Made by a program: the position numbers and the translations under genes. From CAWVSB01 sp036960375 (GTDB lineage Bacteria; Pseudomonadota; Gammaproteobacteria; Pseudomonadales; CAWVSB01): a stretch of 64,000 nucleotides of DNA. Position 1 is the stretch's first letter, and each line of letters starts with the position of its first letter. The stretch is taken from contig JBALVY010000001.1 in NCBI GenBank assembly GCA_036960375.1, positions 868,001 through 932,000 on the forward strand, written 5' to 3'. The notes under the pieces were generated by a model. The model was not told the DNA's origin and searched no databases. It saw only the letters and a list, made by a program, of their open reading frames with translations. Of this stretch, positions 8,666 through 17,496 are shown piece after piece.

Positions 8666-10255
8666 TCAGCTTTTTGTTTTGCTTGCCGCTGGCTTTTTCT
8701 TGGCAGCTACCTTCCTTTTCGCTACAGGTTTTTTTACAGCGGGTTTTTTAGTCGTTGCTGTTTTGGCAACGGCTTTGGGCTGTTCATCCTGTAAGGCTTT
8801 GGTCGACTTGATCAATGCGTGATAGGATTTTTCAAGCATCTCACGAAACTCTGCCAAATCTTCCATAATGGCTGGATCACCGGTTAGCCCGAAGCTGATG
8901 GTGCCGTTATAGCTCAATACACCAATCACTACGCCCAAGCCACTATTGAGCGGCACGCATGGCCTGGCGACCTGCATTTCAGCTCCGCATTGATATAAGG
9001 CAAATTGTGGCCCAGGCATATTAGTCACCACCGTATTTACGGCGACGGTTGCCTGGCCCATCATTGCGCCCATTAGCCCCGGGGAGAGCGACAGCACGCT
9101 GGTAATTGTTTGCGTTGCTAATACGGCGCTGGAGTCTTTCATCGCTACGGTATCGGTATGGATTGCTGCGAGCTGTTTTCTGGGCGACCTTTCGTGAATG
9201 GGTAATGACACTGTCCACTGGGTGATTTCGTTGCCCATTTCGCCTTCGTCTAATTTTCTACCGGCATGTTTACGCATGCTGACAGGAGCGGAAACACGAA
9301 AGGGCTCGGTTTTAACATCAAAACCACGAACACCACAGTAGTCGCGCATTGCACCTGTCACTATAGTCAGTACAACATCGTTGACCGTCGCGTCAGCAGA
9401 TTTGGCAATGCGTTTTATGTGATCAAGCGGTAGATCCAACCAGTCGAAGATGCGCTGCGCACTACTTTCTCCATTGATGGGGCTGTCGGCGCGTTTTCCA
9501 GTCATGGATGAGAATAGCTCGCCTACTGCCTTTGCGCGGTCCATCAGATCTTGGCTAACACTGTCAGTTTGTTTGCTGAATTCCTGTAAGTCTTGAATGA
9601 CTTTCCATGGCTTCTGAAACTGCGCCTTGCGGGTTTCTTTCTTCAATTCTTCCTGGCTTGGGGCCGGGCGGGGGCGATATTGGGGGCCATCTTCGGGCAC
9701 ATGGTCTGGGTCGATATGCATGAGCACGGCGGTCAAATCTATTCCAGACTCGCCGTCTACCATGCAGTGGTGCATCTTGGTTACACAGGCAAAACCACCG
9801 CCTTCCATACCTTCAATAATATAGACTTCCCAAAGCGGTCGAGAGCGGTCCAGTTGTTGGGACATGATTTGTCCTGTCAGCGCTTTCAACTGTTCAGCGT
9901 TACCCGGATGGGGCAGGCTGGTATGGCGTACATGGTAATTAATGTCAAAATGCTCATCGTCAACCCATACTGGTGGGTATTCGGTGTTTGGTTGTATCCA
10001 GCTGGTGACTCGTCCTAGTAACGAACTCTTTTCTTCTTCTATCCACATCAGCTTTTGTCGATAGCGAGGTACTCGGTGCAAAACATCTTTAACGGCTTTT
10101 TTGAGTTTGTCAAAATTCACTCCGCCGTCTTTGTTTGCCAGTGGGCCGGCGGTAAAAGTTGCCAGACCAGTAACGTGCATGTGTTCCTTAGGGCTCTCAT
10201 GAACGAGAAATCCGTAGTCGGTCGGTGTTAAAACGTCGTAGTAATATTTAGCCAT
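8666..10255 (-). CDS. Wax ester synthase/diacylglycerol O-acyltransferase (WS/DGAT) with Lys/Ala-rich tail
   Basis: A 529-residue bifunctional acyltransferase that transfers acyl groups from acyl-CoA to fatty alcohols or diacylglycerol, making neutral storage lipid at the inner face of the membrane. The catalytic HHxxxDG motif is clear (KMHHCMVDGESGIDL, residues ~155-170), and the conserved N-D-V-V-L and N-x-P-G-P blocks follow (TVNDVVLTIV; VVTNMPGPQFALY). ATG 10255 has AGGAG ten bases upstream. The last ~35 residues are an unusual A/K/P/T-rich extension (repeats such as KKPAVKKPVAKRK) absent from the second copy at 11170. Such a tail could bind acidic membranes or nucleic acid (inference). 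Confidence 0.9.
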   Translation of the reverse strand: MAKYYYDVLTPTDYGFLVHESPKEHMHVTGLATFTAGPLANKDGGVNFDKLKKAVKDVLHRVPRYRQKLMWIEEEKSSLLGRVTSWIQPNTEYPPVWVDDEHFDINYHVRHTSLPHPGNAEQLKALTGQIMSQQLDRSRPLWEVYIIEGMEGGGFACVTKMHHCMVDGESGIDLTAVLMHIDPDHVPEDGPQYRPRPAPSQEELKKETRKAQFQKPWKVIQDLQEFSKQTDSVSQDLMDRAKAVGELFSSMTGKRADSPINGESSAQRIFDWLDLPLDHIKRIAKSADATVNDVVLTIVTGAMRDYCGVRGFDVKTEPFRVSAPVSMRKHAGRKLDEGEMGNEITQWTVSLPIHERSPRKQLAAIHTDTVAMKDSSAVLATQTITSVLSLSPGLMGAMMGQATVAVNTVVTNMPGPQFALYQCGAEMQVARPCVPLNSGLGVVIGVLSYNGTISFGLTGDPAIMEDLAEFREMLEKSYHALIKSTKALQDEQPKAVAKTATTKKPAVKKPVAKRKVAAKKKPAASKTKS

Positions 10256-10287
10256 TGTAAAAGTCTCCTAATAGGTAAAAAGGGGTG

Positions 10288-11121
10288 CTAATTTAGTTTG
10301 GTGATGAATTTGCGGACCAATTTTGGCCAACGATAGGGGTCGTCTGCATGTGTCATCACCTCGATCTGTGCATTCGGCAATATGTCGTATAGCTCTTCAG
10401 CGACCGAGAGCGGATGAGTGGCGTCGTCAGGCCAGGCCAGAATAAGCACCGGCATTGTCAGTTTTGCTAGTTCTTCTCTCGCTGGTAAGTCGGAGAGCGC
10501 CGCTCCGCGCATAGCGCCTACGACGCCTGTGTGCTTAACTTTAGCCAAATGTTTCATCATGACGCCCAGCATGGTTTTCTGAAAACCTTGGTCCTGCTTA
10601 GGGGCGGGGATAAGTTGTAATAGCCTAAAAGGCAGGGCTCGAGTGACATTTACCACATTGGCAATGAAACGATAATTACGCTTCATCTTGTCACGTAACT
10701 CCCAAGCCGTTGGAGGTATAACCAATACCAGGCCCTTTACCTGATCAGGCCTTTGGCAGGCAGCATAAAGGGATGTGGCGCATCCCATAGAGGCGCCGCC
10801 GATGATGACCTCATCCTGGGTATAGTGGTCAATTACCTGCCACATATTGCGGGCCAAATTGTCCCAACGGAAATCTTCAGGATCACCTGCTGTATCAGAC
10901 TGACCATGGCCTCGAGCATCAAAGCGGAGGACTTGCGCTATATCTGTCAGTTCTCGCCAGGCCAGTACCTCGCCGTCCAGGTCTTGTGCCATGCTACCGA
11001 GCAGGGAATGGCCCCATACAAATGGCTGCCCGCTACCAACAGACTCAGTCGCAAGGCGAGCTTGTTGATGTCCAGTTGCCTCGACCCATTCAAGCTTTGG
11101 CTCTACTGCCCGTTCATCCAT
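10288..11121 (-). CDS. Alpha/beta-hydrolase (paralogue of the gene at 5177)
   Basis: 277 residues. WGHSLLGSMAQD, RFDARGHGQSD, nucleophile elbow GGASMGCATSLYAA, LVIPPTAWELRDK and acid-region AWPDDATHP match the gene at 5177 closely in order and spacing. ATG 11121 is chosen; its ribosome-binding site is weak (GAGAATGAATAC). It is placed between the two WS/DGAT genes with short gaps. The duplicated hydrolase and duplicated acyltransferase together suggest an ancestral hydrolase-WS/DGAT unit that was copied. Confidence 0.8.
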   Translation of the reverse strand: MDERAVEPKLEWVEATGHQQARLATESVGSGQPFVWGHSLLGSMAQDLDGEVLAWRELTDIAQVLRFDARGHGQSDTAGDPEDFRWDNLARNMWQVIDHYTQDEVIIGGASMGCATSLYAACQRPDQVKGLVLVIPPTAWELRDKMKRNYRFIANVVNVTRALPFRLLQLIPAPKQDQGFQKTMLGVMMKHLAKVKHTGVVGAMRGAALSDLPAREELAKLTMPVLILAWPDDATHPLSVAEELYDILPNAQIEVMTHADDPYRWPKLVRKFITKLN

Positions 11122-11169
11122 GTATTCATTCTCAATATGATTCGTTATGCGGTTTAAGATATCAGTAAG

Positions 11170-12576
11170 TTAAGCGGACTTAAGCTGGTCTGCCGCTACT
11201 TGTAACTCCTTTAAAGCCTCCGTCATGGCGTCTGTTAATCGGCGCAAATCAGGCATCGCTTTATGGCAAGCCAGGGCGCCTACATTGAGCTGATCCACAT
11301 AGCTCCAGAGCGTGACATTCAAGCCCATGCCTTCACCCAGAACGCCGGCGGAATACAGAGCGACTAATTCACCGTCGGAATTGCCGAGCATTTTTCGAGG
11401 ACCAGGCACGTTCGACACAGCTAGATTACAGTTGGGCTTAAAGTTGGGTTTGTTAGTGGGTTTCAGTCGGAAATTTCTATTACACGACCAGCTTGCCAAA
11501 TTAGGCGGAACGTATTCCATTAAGTCGCCCCACTGATGTTTACCAAATACAGCGAGATCTTGCTTGCCTTGTTCCGTCTGGGCCTTGATGGCGTAAAGGC
11601 GTTCAAGTGGGTCTTCAATTTGGACGTGTAGCAGGGTAAATAATGTTGTGGTGCGATTACCCATTAACCGCTCAGAGCCTGGCTCATCAGTGCCAACTGG
11701 TACGGAGATATTTAACGGTGCATTTGGCAATTCATTGTGGTCGATAAAATAGCTTCGCAAAGCGCCGGCCACAATTCCGAGTACTACGTCGTTCAGTGTG
11801 ACGCCGAGCTTGTTTTTCAGGTCTTTGACATCGGAAAGCGCAAACTGGCAGCTTGAAAAACTGCGTTTTACTCCGAGAGCATAATTAAAACGTGTACGCG
11901 GAAATTCCGCCGTTAACGGATTGACGCGAGGTTCTTCAGACGCTTTACTGAGTCTGGAAAGCTCTCTGAGGTTGCCAGTGAAAGATTTCAGAATAGGCCA
12001 CAGATTCCAGATGTCATGTTTCAAGTGGTCGATTGATGCATCCCATAACAAGCGTCGGCCACTGGGAAGCGGAGGCGCAGGCGGAAGGGGATTGTCGTCG
12101 CTGGTTACATCTGCAAGCCAGCCTTTGTTGGCGAAGCCCACATAGGCCATGCCATCTGCCATGGCGTGATGTATTTTATGTACAACGGCGATATGTCCGC
12201 TATCCAGTCCTTCGAGTACCCACATTTCCCACAGCGGCCTGGAACGGTCCAGCATAGTGCTGCCGATCTGCGCCACCATATCGTCCAGCTCACGCATGGT
12301 GCCTGGGGCGGGTAGGGCGGCGCGGAATATATGTGCGCCTACATCAAAATCTGGATCATCGACCATTACCGGGTGGTGTATACCAAAGGGTACCGGCATG
12401 ATGCGCTTTCGTAATTCAGGAATAGCGCACAGGTTTTGCTTCAGCTTTTCGTGTAATTCCTCATAGCGGGCTTCGGGATTGGTAACCTTTACGATATGCA
12501 CCTTAAGCGTATGCATTAGGGAGGCCGGTGTTTCACGATAGAGGAATATTGCATCTGCTCCAGATAGTCTCTGCAT
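11170..12576 (-). CDS. Wax ester synthase/diacylglycerol O-acyltransferase (second copy)
   Basis: 468 residues from ATG 12576 (GGGA about ten bases upstream; the longer reading from 12615 is less likely because MQRLSGADAIFLYRET is the usual family N-terminus). The catalytic motif is VHKIHHAMADGMAYVGF (HHxxxDG), followed by TLNDVVLGIVAGALR and AVSNVPGPRKML. It lacks the basic tail of the copy at 8666 and is the promoter-proximal gene of the cluster. The two copies may differ in acceptor preference, as multiple WS/DGATs in one genome often do. Confidence 0.9.
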   Translation of the reverse strand: MQRLSGADAIFLYRETPASLMHTLKVHIVKVTNPEARYEELHEKLKQNLCAIPELRKRIMPVPFGIHHPVMVDDPDFDVGAHIFRAALPAPGTMRELDDMVAQIGSTMLDRSRPLWEMWVLEGLDSGHIAVVHKIHHAMADGMAYVGFANKGWLADVTSDDNPLPPAPPLPSGRRLLWDASIDHLKHDIWNLWPILKSFTGNLRELSRLSKASEEPRVNPLTAEFPRTRFNYALGVKRSFSSCQFALSDVKDLKNKLGVTLNDVVLGIVAGALRSYFIDHNELPNAPLNISVPVGTDEPGSERLMGNRTTTLFTLLHVQIEDPLERLYAIKAQTEQGKQDLAVFGKHQWGDLMEYVPPNLASWSCNRNFRLKPTNKPNFKPNCNLAVSNVPGPRKMLGNSDGELVALYSAGVLGEGMGLNVTLWSYVDQLNVGALACHKAMPDLRRLTDAMTEALKELQVAADQLKSA

Positions 12577-12992
12577 GGTACTAATCCCTTTTGATGTAGT
12601 TTTCCCGATATTCAATAGAATGCCTCAATCACTATTATAGATTAGATTGGCATGTCTATACCGTTCAATATGCTTGGTATATCGTGCCAATGTATCGACG
12701 GGGGTTAGAATAGATACGTGAGAGTGCGGCTACCCATCTCAGGATAAATTGACTTATATTTCAAAGGGTTATAGGTTTATATCGACTGTAGACTTAGCTT
12801 GTCACCAGGTAAAATAATGACGGGTTGTTAATGCAGGAAAGGTAAGTGCTGAGTCAGCCGTGGTACGGATAAACCTCAGTGTACTGTCGGCCTATAAGGG
12901 GTTAAACAGGGGGGCTAATAATATTAAAGTAACGAGCTTACCCATATATCATGGCAATTTCACTCTGATGTAGATAAGCAAAGAGTGCGGTT
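12577..12992. other. Intergenic region upstream of the lipid cluster, no gene seen
   Basis: About 416 bp between the first gene of the lipid cluster and the 3' end of the EEP lipoprotein gene. It is AT-rich near 12620-12700 and must hold the promoter of the minus-strand lipid cluster. I see no coding frame with family signatures, no RNA gene and no strong hairpin. Confidence 0.45.
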
Positions 12993-14033
12993 TTAAGCAT
13001 CGTCATCATTATCGGTACAAAACTCAGCTTCAATAATTCTGTGGTTGGAGATTGACCGGGCGGCGGTAATATCCATGTCCCTGTCAAAACGTATGACGGC
13101 CGCGCTGCCAGCATAATCGGAAAGGGTCGCAGGCCCGAAAAGTAGATTGTCAGTCACTGCCGCGGCTTTGCTGTTCGGATTTGGCGTTGGCACCAGTGTT
13201 GATACGCTTGGGCCAATACTCCACAGAGTATTTCTGAAGGCTTTGTTGAAATCACTGTAGTGCTGGCCGCCCGGTCCTGAGTTCAAACTCCCTGCAACTA
13301 TTATGTCGGGCTCTCCGGTGTACTCTTCTATGTGACGAATTCCCTTGGCAATTTGTTCCAGTTCGTCGCTGACGTAGGCTGCTTTGGCATGGGTAGCGTA
13401 AATAATAAAATCAAAGGGGTATTTTTCGGGCCAGCGAGGTTTGGCTGTGACCTTGACTTGAAAGTGAGCCCAAAACGGATCTCTAGCCAGATCCAGTTCT
13501 CTGACGAAACTGCGGCTGCTGCCAGCAGTTTTTTCCAGCACATTATGTTTCCAGATAATGGCATAGCGCTCTGCGTCTTTCCCTGAGCCCGTGATCTGAC
13601 TTATATGGGGTTCTGCGAAGGCGCTACGGGTGCTTTCATTGAGTGAACTGACAATGTCTTTTATTACATCCGGTCCGTGGGTTTTGTCTACTTCCTGAAA
13701 TACGACCATGTCATAATTCTTCAGCAATGAGACAATTTTGTTGGTTTCTTCTTCGCTATAGCCGCTGTTTTTATTGATGTTCCACGAGGCAATGCTGATG
13801 GAATTTCCGCGAGATTTACCGTCACTGCATGTTTCGCTCTGGTCAATTAGCGTAGGTAATATTTCTATTGGCGGAGACATTTTATAGACAGTTTTTATTT
13901 GTACCTCAGGTTTGGCGGGTTCTTCGATCGGGGATGATTGTTCAGTCACCAATGGCGCCGTATTGGGCGTGGTATTAGCACAAGCTACTAGAAAAATACT
14001 CGCACTGATAAGCCATAAGGTTCTAAACAACAT
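12993..14033 (-). CDS. Endonuclease/exonuclease/phosphatase-family lipoprotein
   Basis: About 346 residues. The N-terminus is a lipoprotein signal (LWLISASIFLVACANTTPN, lipobox LVAC). The EEP fold follows from ~80: SIASWNINKNSGY (N of the metal site), MVVFQEVDK (metal-binding Glu), the H-A-K segment FIIYATHAKAAY, and IIVAGSLNSG where family members usually have GDFN. The Asp replacement by Ser (G-S-L-N) weakens the certainty of catalysis. ATG 14033 with GGAG seven bases upstream is the start. Substrates of the family range from nucleic acids to phosphoinositides and sphingomyelin; an envelope-anchored phosphodiesterase is the safest guess. Confidence 0.75.
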   Translation of the reverse strand: MLFRTLWLISASIFLVACANTTPNTAPLVTEQSSPIEEPAKPEVQIKTVYKMSPPIEILPTLIDQSETCSDGKSRGNSISIASWNINKNSGYSEEETNKIVSLLKNYDMVVFQEVDKTHGPDVIKDIVSSLNESTRSAFAEPHISQITGSGKDAERYAIIWKHNVLEKTAGSSRSFVRELDLARDPFWAHFQVKVTAKPRWPEKYPFDFIIYATHAKAAYVSDELEQIAKGIRHIEEYTGEPDIIVAGSLNSGPGGQHYSDFNKAFRNTLWSIGPSVSTLVPTPNPNSKAAAVTDNLLFGPATLSDYAGSAAVIRFDRDMDITAARSISNHRIIEAEFCTDNDDDA

Positions 14034-14215
14034 CAAAATTCTCCGGTATTTATTATTAGCGGCTTAGCTTACCGATTATGCTTATCCGGGCATATTCTAT
14101 TTAGTGGTCTATCTTGTTGTGTGTTCGCAAAGATAGAAAAAGTGTGAACTACATCACACTTTAAGAACTGTAGTCTATATCAAGTATTTATTCGTTTGGG
14201 ATCGACGGTGGATTT

Positions 14216-14860
14216 CTATCGGATCTTCTTTTCCAACTCGACATTACGCTGCCATTCACCGTCACTTTTTTTGCATAATGTAAACCTTCCATCAGAAGTA
14301 CGGTTGTTTGCTCCAATGATACTGATGGTTAAATCTCGACATAGCGGTTCGCTACCTTCTCGTGTTGATAATATGACCAATACGGCCGAGTTATCGGTTT
14401 CAGGGTTGGTCCACGACACGGGAGTGCCATCTGGCTCGTTGTCCAGGCTATCTGTCATAAGGCGGTCGAGACTATCCAGGTCTGAGCGGGTAAATTCACT
14501 GAGGGGTGTTTCAGTGATTTTCCAGCCCTCATCGCCTTTGCAAATGTCGAACCTCAGCCTTTCCTTCCGGCGCTTGTCAGAATTAATTTCAAAGAGTACA
14601 CGACGACAAACAATGTTATCGGTTTCATAGCTTGTCATTGGCAGAATTTTGCCCTCAAGAGAGCTTGTGGGAGAACTCCAGCTAATGATTTTCTCGTCGG
14701 GTGTTTGGTCCAGTGCTGCGTCAATGGTCTTGATGAAAGACTCTCTTTCCTGCTGGCTAAAGTCTCGCAGGTTGCTGTCTTTTAAAAATGACAGATTAAT
14801 TGCATGAGTGCTGTAGCTAAACAGAAGGAAAAACAGCGGAATCAATGTCTTGTATCGCAT
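14216..14860 (-). CDS. Secreted protein with two RT0821/Lpp0805-type surface-antigen modules
   Basis: About 214 residues from ATG 14860 (AAGG upstream), with a signal peptide ending near THA. The mature part holds the same module twice: (1) ALDQTPDEKIISWSSPTSS, then C-R-R, then DICKGDEGWKI; (2) SLDNEPDGTPVSWTNPETDN, then C-R-D, then TLCKKSDGEW. This P-D-x-x-x-x-x-W-x-x-P ... C-R ... C-x-x-x-x-G-W pattern is that of the small RT0821/Lpp0805 surface proteins, which normally have one module. Each module keeps two cysteines. Function is unknown; periplasmic or surface location is inferred. Confidence 0.6.
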   Translation of the reverse strand: MRYKTLIPLFFLLFSYSTHAINLSFLKDSNLRDFSQQERESFIKTIDAALDQTPDEKIISWSSPTSSLEGKILPMTSYETDNIVCRRVLFEINSDKRRKERLRFDICKGDEGWKITETPLSEFTRSDLDSLDRLMTDSLDNEPDGTPVSWTNPETDNSAVLVILSTREGSEPLCRDLTISIIGANNRTSDGRFTLCKKSDGEWQRNVELEKKIR

Positions 14861-15126
14861 TGCAGATCGTACCTTCTTATAGTGTGTCGTCTTGTCAGAT
14901 GTTACCGTCATGATATGAACCTTAGCTGATTTTAGTGATATTCACTACGCACTAACAGCACTTTGCGGCTCGTTTTCAGCATAGAGCGCGGCTCAATCGA
15001 AGAAAACTCATTATACGGTGTTCAAGTGTAGTCCCATGTGAGATTATTTTGCCATGTGACATTTGAACCCTTGAGTGAAAGAGTGTTCAAATTGTAACAG
15101 GGCTGAAACATACCAAGGATGTCGAA

Positions 15127-15921
15127 ATGACGCAGAATAAAGTGCTATTGATTGTCGCGGCTGTATTAATTGCAGCAGCGCTTGGCTGGTGGAGTCAGAA
15201 AGAAGCTGAGCCGGTGCCCAAGCCCATTGTCATCGTACCTGAGGCGGTAGTTGAGCCAGAAATTAAGACTATTACAGAGCTAGAGCCTGCGATGGAAGAA
15301 CCTCGACAAGAGCTTGAGCTTGAGCCCGAAATTATCATTGTAGATCCGCCTGCGGGCCTGAGTGGGAGTGATTTTGACGTATCCGCTGCGACGATTGACC
15401 TTGCCGATGGCTTACAGCAGTGGTTGGTTGCCGATGAACAAATCCGTAAGTGGGTGCTAGCCTTGGATAATCTGGCAGATGGTAACTTGGTGAACAAGCA
15501 TCAGCCCTGGTCGTTTCCCCTAGGCGCTTATGTGGTTAAAGGTGATGAAACTATAGAGGAACTGAGTGTTGACCCTGCCAACTATGTTCGTGCCGACCCA
15601 TTGTTAGACGTGGTTTTGGCAATCGACCCACAAAAGCTGGCAGCTTATTATCGTTCCTGGAGCCCATTGCTGGATCAAGCCTATGGTGAGCTAGGTCGGG
15701 GAGGCAGTTTTGATCAGCGCTTGCGAAGCCTGATTGCGCGAGTATTGGCGGTACAGCCGCTGGAAGAGCATCCACTGCTGGAGCATAAGAGCGTCATGTT
15801 TACCTACAAAGATCCCGCGCTGGAGCTGGCGAGTGATTTGGAAAAAGCGCTGTGGCGGATGGGCCCAGAAAATACACGTCGCATCCAGCTCTGGGTGAGT
15901 GAAGTGCACGCAGCGCTATAG
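15127..15921 (+). CDS. DUF3014 domain membrane-anchored protein
   Basis: 264 residues: one N-terminal membrane helix (~5-21, LLIVAAVLIAAALGWW), a low-complexity P/E-rich stalk (~25-75), then a DUF3014-type domain. Recognisable blocks are RKWVLALDNLADGNLVNKH, the pocket QPWSFPLGAYVV, and DVVLAIDPQKLAAYYRSWSP. AAGGATG about eight bases upstream supports ATG 15127. The family is periplasmic with no assigned function. It is convergent with the GIDE/EF-hand gene, two bases apart. Confidence 0.72.
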   Translation: MTQNKVLLIVAAVLIAAALGWWSQKEAEPVPKPIVIVPEAVVEPEIKTITELEPAMEEPRQELELEPEIIIVDPPAGLSGSDFDVSAATIDLADGLQQWLVADEQIRKWVLALDNLADGNLVNKHQPWSFPLGAYVVKGDETIEELSVDPANYVRADPLLDVVLAIDPQKLAAYYRSWSPLLDQAYGELGRGGSFDQRLRSLIARVLAVQPLEEHPLLEHKSVMFTYKDPALELASDLEKALWRMGPENTRRIQLWVSEVHAAL

Positions 15922-15923
15922 AG

Positions 15924-16799
15924 CTAGAGCAGCTGCGAGATCGTCAGTCCTCCACACAGTATGGCGCTTAATAGTAACAATATGCCTTTATGTCTGTATT
16001 TTCGGACTAGTGCGATGGGGTCTGAAGTTGAGACTATATAAGGTTGTCGACGATTGGGTGTTTGTCCTAGAATATTAACCGGCGTGTCATCCTGATTTTG
16101 TAATACCTTATAGTGTGCCTCCGCGCTGGCTTCCTGTCGGGCACTCTCCCATTCCTGTTGGTCTATATTACCGTTTTGGTCACCATCAAAACGGTCTAGC
16201 AGCGCCTGATGATCGGTTTTCCACTCGGTCAGTATGAGCTGCAGCTGTTGTTGTTTTTGAGCCTCATGACTTGGCGCATGGATTGTTTGAAGCATGCCCA
16301 GGCTAAAAAGCCAGTCGCCGCTATGGATTCGTTCTTCGGTATAACGATACTGACGCCCGCCGATTCGCGATAGAAACCCTGCCGGCTCCGCCGTACTGCC
16401 GATGGGGTGGGGCGCATTGCCGTACCAGCGTTGTTTGGTGGCGGAGATGTCCGCGCCCTGAGGGTCAATAAGACAATCTCCGGTTTCGTCGCTGAGAGTA
16501 AAAAAAAGGTCCGATGTACCCTTTTTGATGGTCTTCCAGTTTTTGCGTTTGCCGTCGACCTCATATCGTTCAATAGAGTAGCTATACCATAGGCATTGAG
16601 TATTAGTTAAGGGGGCGAGAATGAACGGTAAATCTGCAGCTTGGGCTTGTCCGTTTAGTTCTACGTAACCCTGATGGGCAGAACGTATTTTAGAGCTTGG
16701 CGTGTCCTCGATCGAGCGGGCTTTAATTAGCAGCGTAAAGGCGGTATAGAGGCTTATGGCTGCAATGACAGCAGGGATGACGATAAATAGAAGGTTCAT
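15924..16799 (-). CDS. GIDE (MUL1/BAM-like) domain membrane protein with an EF-hand
   Basis: 291 residues. An N-terminal membrane helix (~3-24) and a C-terminal one (~272-288) bracket a GIDE-type domain: AHQGYVELNGQA, APLTNTQCLWYSYSIERY, then WKTIKKGTSDLFFTLSDETG with the D-P-x-G-A region. In mitochondrial MUL1 this domain precedes a RING finger; bacterial relatives lack RING, as here. At ~200-212 lies a canonical EF-hand loop, DGDQNGNIDQQE, with Asp/Asn ligands and a terminal Glu, suggesting calcium binding. The ATG follows the LemA stop by one base (TAAGATG), so the pair is translationally coupled; LemA-GIDE pairing is a known association. Confidence 0.75.
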   Translation of the reverse strand: MNLLFIVIPAVIAAISLYTAFTLLIKARSIEDTPSSKIRSAHQGYVELNGQAQAADLPFILAPLTNTQCLWYSYSIERYEVDGKRKNWKTIKKGTSDLFFTLSDETGDCLIDPQGADISATKQRWYGNAPHPIGSTAEPAGFLSRIGGRQYRYTEERIHSGDWLFSLGMLQTIHAPSHEAQKQQQLQLILTEWKTDHQALLDRFDGDQNGNIDQQEWESARQEASAEAHYKVLQNQDDTPVNILGQTPNRRQPYIVSTSDPIALVRKYRHKGILLLLSAILCGGLTISQLL

Positions 16800-16800
16800 C

Positions 16801-17370
16801 TTAATTAAACAACTGACTGATATTTACATCGCGGGTATCTTCATCGCTAAACTGCAGTAACTCATGGGCTTTAAAGGCAAATAGCTGGGCAACGATGAGG
16901 TCCGGGAACTGCTCGATACGCACGTTATTGTTGTTCACTGCTTCATTATAGACCTCGCGCCGATCGGCGATGCTATTCTCCAGACCGCTAATGCGTTGTT
17001 GCAGTGAATGAAAACTCTGGTCGGCTTTAAGTTCGGGGTAATTTTCGGCGAGGGCAAATATCTGTCCCAAGCCAGCACGTAGATGGGTCTCTGCTTCGCC
17101 AAGGGCCTTTATATTGCCGTCTGAGCTGGCTTGGGCCACCATGCTGCGCGCTGTAATAATGCTTTCCAATGTTTCCTGTTCGTATTCCATATATTGCTTA
17201 CAGGTCTCTACCAGTTTGGGTAGTTCATCGTGGCGTTGTTTTAAAACAATATCAATATTAGACAGGTATCGGGCTATGGCGTGTTTGAGCGCGACCAATC
17301 CGTTATATAGGGTAACAGCATAGGCGCCAACAATTATGATGATGGCTAAAGTGACTATAAGAGCTAACAT
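16801..17370 (-). CDS. LemA family protein
   Basis: 189 residues: an N-terminal membrane helix (IVTLAIIIIVGAYAVTLYNG) followed by a long helical bundle with the LemA signatures YNGLVALKHAIA, the D-x-x-L-K-Q-R-H-D-E-L-P-x-L-V-E block, YPELKADQSFHSLQ and AVNNNNVRIEQFPD. The predicted topology has a short outside N-terminus and a soluble helical domain. It precedes the GIDE/EF-hand gene by one base. The role of LemA proteins is unclear; membrane remodelling or stress links are proposed for some. Confidence 0.88.
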   Translation of the reverse strand: MLALIVTLAIIIIVGAYAVTLYNGLVALKHAIARYLSNIDIVLKQRHDELPKLVETCKQYMEYEQETLESIITARSMVAQASSDGNIKALGEAETHLRAGLGQIFALAENYPELKADQSFHSLQQRISGLENSIADRREVYNEAVNNNNVRIEQFPDLIVAQLFAFKAHELLQFSDEDTRDVNISQLFN

Positions 17371-17457
17371 GGTAACAGCATCCGTAGGCTTATTAATAAG
17401 TTACAGTATGCGGAGAGGATAAAGCAGAGGTCAACTATCCCGTCATATTTATGTGGT

Positions 17458-17487
17458 GTTGAATACCCGGTTTAGCGGGTATTCAAC
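17458..17487 (-). terminator. Stem-loop downstream of the P450 gene
   Basis: A 12-bp perfect stem (GTTGAATACCCG paired with CGGGTATTCAAC) around a six-base loop, ten bases past the P450 stop. The T-run (ATTTTTG) lies on the plus-strand side, so on the minus strand it may act as a bidirectional terminator or mRNA 3' stabiliser rather than a classical intrinsic terminator. Confidence 0.6.
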
Positions 17488-17496
17488 ATTTTTGCA

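Noticed and set aside
12577..12992. Small RNA or riboswitch upstream of the lipid cluster
   Set aside because: No conserved aptamer motif, strong hairpin or terminator was seen.
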